Below, one piece after another: positions 5,421-7,416 of a DNA stretch of 7,416 nt. Below the pieces are notes generated by a model. The model saw nothing but the letters and a program-made list of their open reading frames with translations, made no database searches and had not been told where the DNA came from. Both the position numbers and the translations under genes were made by a program. The stretch comes from Bacteroidales bacterium (GTDB lineage Bacteria > Bacteroidota > Bacteroidia > Bacteroidales > UBA4181). The DNA is taken from positions 1-7,416 of the forward strand of contig JAQVSH010000080.1 in assembly GCA_028700615.1 (NCBI GenBank), written 5' to 3'. How positions within the stretch are numbered: position 1 is the first letter of the stretch; every line of letters starts with the position of its first letter.

Positions 5421-5530
5421 GTGCTAACACCGCCTTCGCCACACCTTTCCGTTATGGGCAAGGTTGTGCCAATAGGTTTGACAGGAAAGTGACACGCAAC
5501 CCGCCACGTTTCATCACCGAATTGTTATAC
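5421..5530. other. attC-like imperfect palindrome (candidate integron recombination site)
   Basis: A roughly 110-bp block that is GC-richer than the flanking DNA and has an imperfect overall dyad. The outer boxes are GTGCTAACA (5421-5429) and TGTTATAC (5523-5530). TAACA/TGTTA pairs perfectly and the outermost GT/AC also pairs around an internal loop. TTCG (5435-5438) can pair with CGAA (5518-5521). CTTTCC (5445-5450) pairs with GGAAAG (5484-5489), and the stem extends two more pairs past a bulged C. GGCA/TGCC (5457-5460 and 5467-5470) forms an apical hairpin. On the minus strand it reads GTATAACAATTCG at one end and GTTAGCAC at the other, resembling the outer boxes of integron attC sites such as the aadA type (from memory). 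The core boxes fit RYYYAAC/GTTRRRY only partly. It could equally be an unrelated structured intergenic repeat. No integrase is in the window. Confidence 0.4.
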
Positions 5531-5584
5531 ATAAGGTTAAAAAATAAATAGAACGCTTTTATAAACCTTAATAAATTGATAACT

Positions 5585-6334
5585 ATGCGTTTAATGATCT
5601 TTGCGTTGATCGGACTTTTCATGTTCCCAAGTGGAAAAGCCATTGAACCCTTCAATGGAAAAACTTTAACTATTCAAACGGTGGATGGACTGGATATTAA
5701 AGCTGACTTCTATGAAAACACAGACACTTCCTGTCCTATCATTTTATTGTTTCATCAGGCCGGGTATAGCAGAGGCGAATATCGACAAATTGCACCAAAA
5801 CTTAATCATCTTGGTTTTGCTTGTATAGCGATTGATCAAAGATCCGGAAAAGAAGTAAATGGAATAGAAAATGAAACCTTTATTCAGGCCAATAACAAAA
5901 AATATAAAACGGAACATATTGAGGCTTTAACAGATTTGAAAGCAACCATTGATTTTGCTCTAAGTCATTACAAAAACAGAAAAATCATACTTTGGGGAAG
6001 TTCTTACTCGGCTTCATTGGTTTTTATTCTTGGTAAAGAATACAAAAACAAGGTGGCTGGTATTATTGCCTTTTCTCCCGGAGAATATTTCACCTATAAG
6101 GGGCTGAAGATTGAAGACTATGCCAAAGAGATTGAATGTCCCACATTTATAACATCTAATCAGGACGAACGGGAGGCCTGGATTTCTATTTTTAATCATA
6201 TAAAATCGACAGAAAAATATTATTTTTTGCCTCAGTTTAAAGGACAACATGGTTCTAAAGCATTGTGGGCAACAAATGAAGGAAATGAAAAATACTGGAC
6301 TGCATTGACTGCGTTCCTGGCAAAAATCAAATAA
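5585..6334 (+). CDS. Exported alpha/beta hydrolase (dienelactone hydrolase-like)
   Basis: A 249-residue alpha/beta-hydrolase-fold enzyme, probably a periplasmic esterase or acyl hydrolase. Residues 1-19 form a short signal peptide (MRLMIFALIGLFMFPSGKA). The first strand motif PIILLFHQAG (51-60) supplies the oxyanion-hole region. The nucleophile elbow is GSSYS at 138-142, with S140 as nucleophile; the usual final Gly of GxSxG is Ser here. Likely acid and base are D194 (SNQDE) and H222 (GQHGS). The length fits small dienelactone-hydrolase-like enzymes. The substrate is unknown. A TTG at 5576 in the same frame is rejected as start because the ATG at 5585 opens the signal peptide. TAAGGTT/AACCTTA (5532-5538 and 5564-5570) is a weak inverted repeat just upstream. 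The glycosidase gene starts 23 bp after the stop, so they are probably one operon. Confidence 0.87.
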   Translation: MRLMIFALIGLFMFPSGKAIEPFNGKTLTIQTVDGLDIKADFYENTDTSCPIILLFHQAGYSRGEYRQIAPKLNHLGFACIAIDQRSGKEVNGIENETFIQANNKKYKTEHIEALTDLKATIDFALSHYKNRKIILWGSSYSASLVFILGKEYKNKVAGIIAFSPGEYFTYKGLKIEDYAKEIECPTFITSNQDEREAWISIFNHIKSTEKYYFLPQFKGQHGSKALWATNEGNEKYWTALTAFLAKIK

Positions 6335-6357
6335 TGGAAAGAATAAATTATTAGAGT

Positions 6358-7416
6358 ATGAAAAGCAGAATCCCTTCTTTTTGGACATTACTGGCGATTA
6401 CCTTATGCCTTTCGGCGTTTTGTATTCATTGCTCACGTCAGGAGGATCAGCCTGTTCCTTACCTTAAGGAACAGGGGACCGCTAAACAATTGATTGTAGA
6501 CGGGAAGCCTTTTGTTGCCCTGAGTGGCGAATTGGGTAATAACACCGCTACACATATGGATTATTTGAAACCTGTCTGGCCGATTTTGACATGGGGTAAT
6601 CTGAATTCGGTTATTGCCGGAATCTCCTGGGCTATGGTTGAACCGGCAGAAGGCCAATACGATTTCAGCCTTGTCGGGGATATTATTAAAAAGGCTCGAA
6701 AGAATAGAGTGAAGTTGATTTTTATCTGGTTTGCCAGTTGGAAAAACGGAACTTCCAGTTATGCTCCCGACTGGGTAAAGCGTGACTATAAAAGATTTCC
6801 GCGGATTCAGATCAATGATCATGAAACCATCGAATTGTTAAGCCCGCTCAGTGAAGAGAACCGTAAGGCCGATGCCCGCGCTTTTGCTGCTTTGATGAAA
6901 TACATCGGGGAGGTGGACAAGTATCGGACCGTGATCATGATGCAGGTTGAAAACGAAGTCGGCGTATTGCTGGATTCCCGCGATCGTTCTGATGCCGCCA
7001 ATGAAGCCTATAATGGCCCCGTCCCTCAGGAATTGATGAGTTATCTCGCAGAACATAAAGACCGTCTTGCCCCTGAATTAACTGCGGCATGGCAGGCAAA
7101 CGGATTTAAAACTTCAGGGACCTGGGCGGAAGTATTTGGTCCCGGAAAGCCCGAAGACCTGGTGATGCCGGTGAGAAATCTGGTGCCTCCCATGACCCAG
7201 GAGGAACAGGATGAGGCGCTGGTGACTTTCCCTTTCTATTCGGATGAGGTTTTTATGGCATGGCATTATGCAAAGTACATTCAATCTGTGGTGGAAGCCG
7301 GAAAGCCGAATACCCGATCCCAATGTTTGTAAATGCCTGGCTGAAACAAAGAGAACATTCCTGGCCCGGTACTTATCCCAGTGGAGGATGCCTCCCGCAG
7401 GTATTCGATATTTATC
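6358..7416 (+). pseudogene. Secreted GH35/DUF5597-like glycosidase, frameshifted, truncated by window end
   Basis: The first frame (6358-7332) encodes 324 residues of a GH35-type beta-galactosidase-like protein with a TIM-barrel domain. Residues 1-25 are a signal peptide; C22 and C25 could make it a lipoprotein, but the lipobox is poor. VDGKPFVALSGELGNN (47-62), WAMVEPAEGQYDF (91-103) and QVENEVG (196-202, with E200 as likely acid/base) are typical. After P317 the frame changes. The original frame reads NTRSQCL and stops at 7330-7332, while the frame beginning TAC at 7311 reads YPIPMFVNAWLKQREHSWPG and stays open to the window end, matching the family's continuation. One lost base around 7303-7311 explains this (CCG for an expected CCGG giving K-P-E-Y-P). 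It is either a real inactivating mutation, a phase-variable site or a sequencing error. The 3' part lies outside the window. It is probably co-transcribed with the hydrolase. Confidence 0.8.

Noticed and set aside
5576..5584. Alternative TTG start for the hydrolase
   Set aside because: It adds only three residues before an ATG that begins a good signal peptide; ATG at 5585 is simpler.
6014..6388. 124-codon minus-strand frame opposite the alpha/beta hydrolase
   Set aside because: It is Cys/Phe-rich in a pattern typical of reverse-strand shadows, and overlaps the hydrolase and the start of the glycosidase.

Overview
The window looks like a chromosomal accessory region of a Bacteroidota bacterium, most likely order Bacteroidales (Bacteroides/Parabacteroides-like). 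The basis is the AT-rich intergenic DNA, weak or absent Shine-Dalgarno sequences before most genes, and a family mix I associate with that group: DUF4143 ATPase, KilA-N protein, a GH35/DUF5597-type glycosidase and an IS3-family element. Species cannot be read from this sequence.

Layout. Positions 56-2598 hold three minus-strand genes: an exported metallo-beta-lactamase-fold hydrolase, a 63-residue Cys/His-rich small protein, and a 426-residue AAA-type ATPase with a C-terminal DUF4143/nuclease-like region. Positions 2720-4357 are a complete 1638-bp IS3-family insertion sequence, also transcribed leftward. It has TG...CA ends, a shared 16-bp terminal core and an ATAT flanking duplication. It sits in the intergenic region between the ATPase and a divergent plus-strand KilA-N gene (4535-5410), and both flanking genes are intact. 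A GC-richer, imperfectly palindromic block (5421-5530) that resembles an integron attC site follows the KilA-N gene. An exported alpha/beta hydrolase (5585-6334) comes next, and 23 bp later a secreted GH35/DUF5597-like glycoside hydrolase gene (6358 to beyond the window end). The glycosidase gene carries a one-base frameshift near 7303-7311.

How the parts work together. The IS makes OrfA and, by an apparent -1 frameshift on an A8 run, an OrfAB transposase with an intact DD(35)E triad. Its leader can form several competing hairpins. Its left end carries four copies of AAAGT(A/T)GAC spaced exactly 42 bp apart, against one copy at the right end. IS transcription points toward the ATPase gene 121 bp beyond its edge. 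The hydrolase and glycosidase are probably co-transcribed and act in or beyond the periplasm; a joint role in glycan or ester degradation is inference.

The features that ordinary gene content does not explain are two perfect palindromes inside coding sequence (34 bp in the ATPase gene, 24 bp in the KilA-N gene), the 42-bp-phased repeats, the attC-like block and the frameshifted glycosidase. I do not see a complete new multi-gene system.
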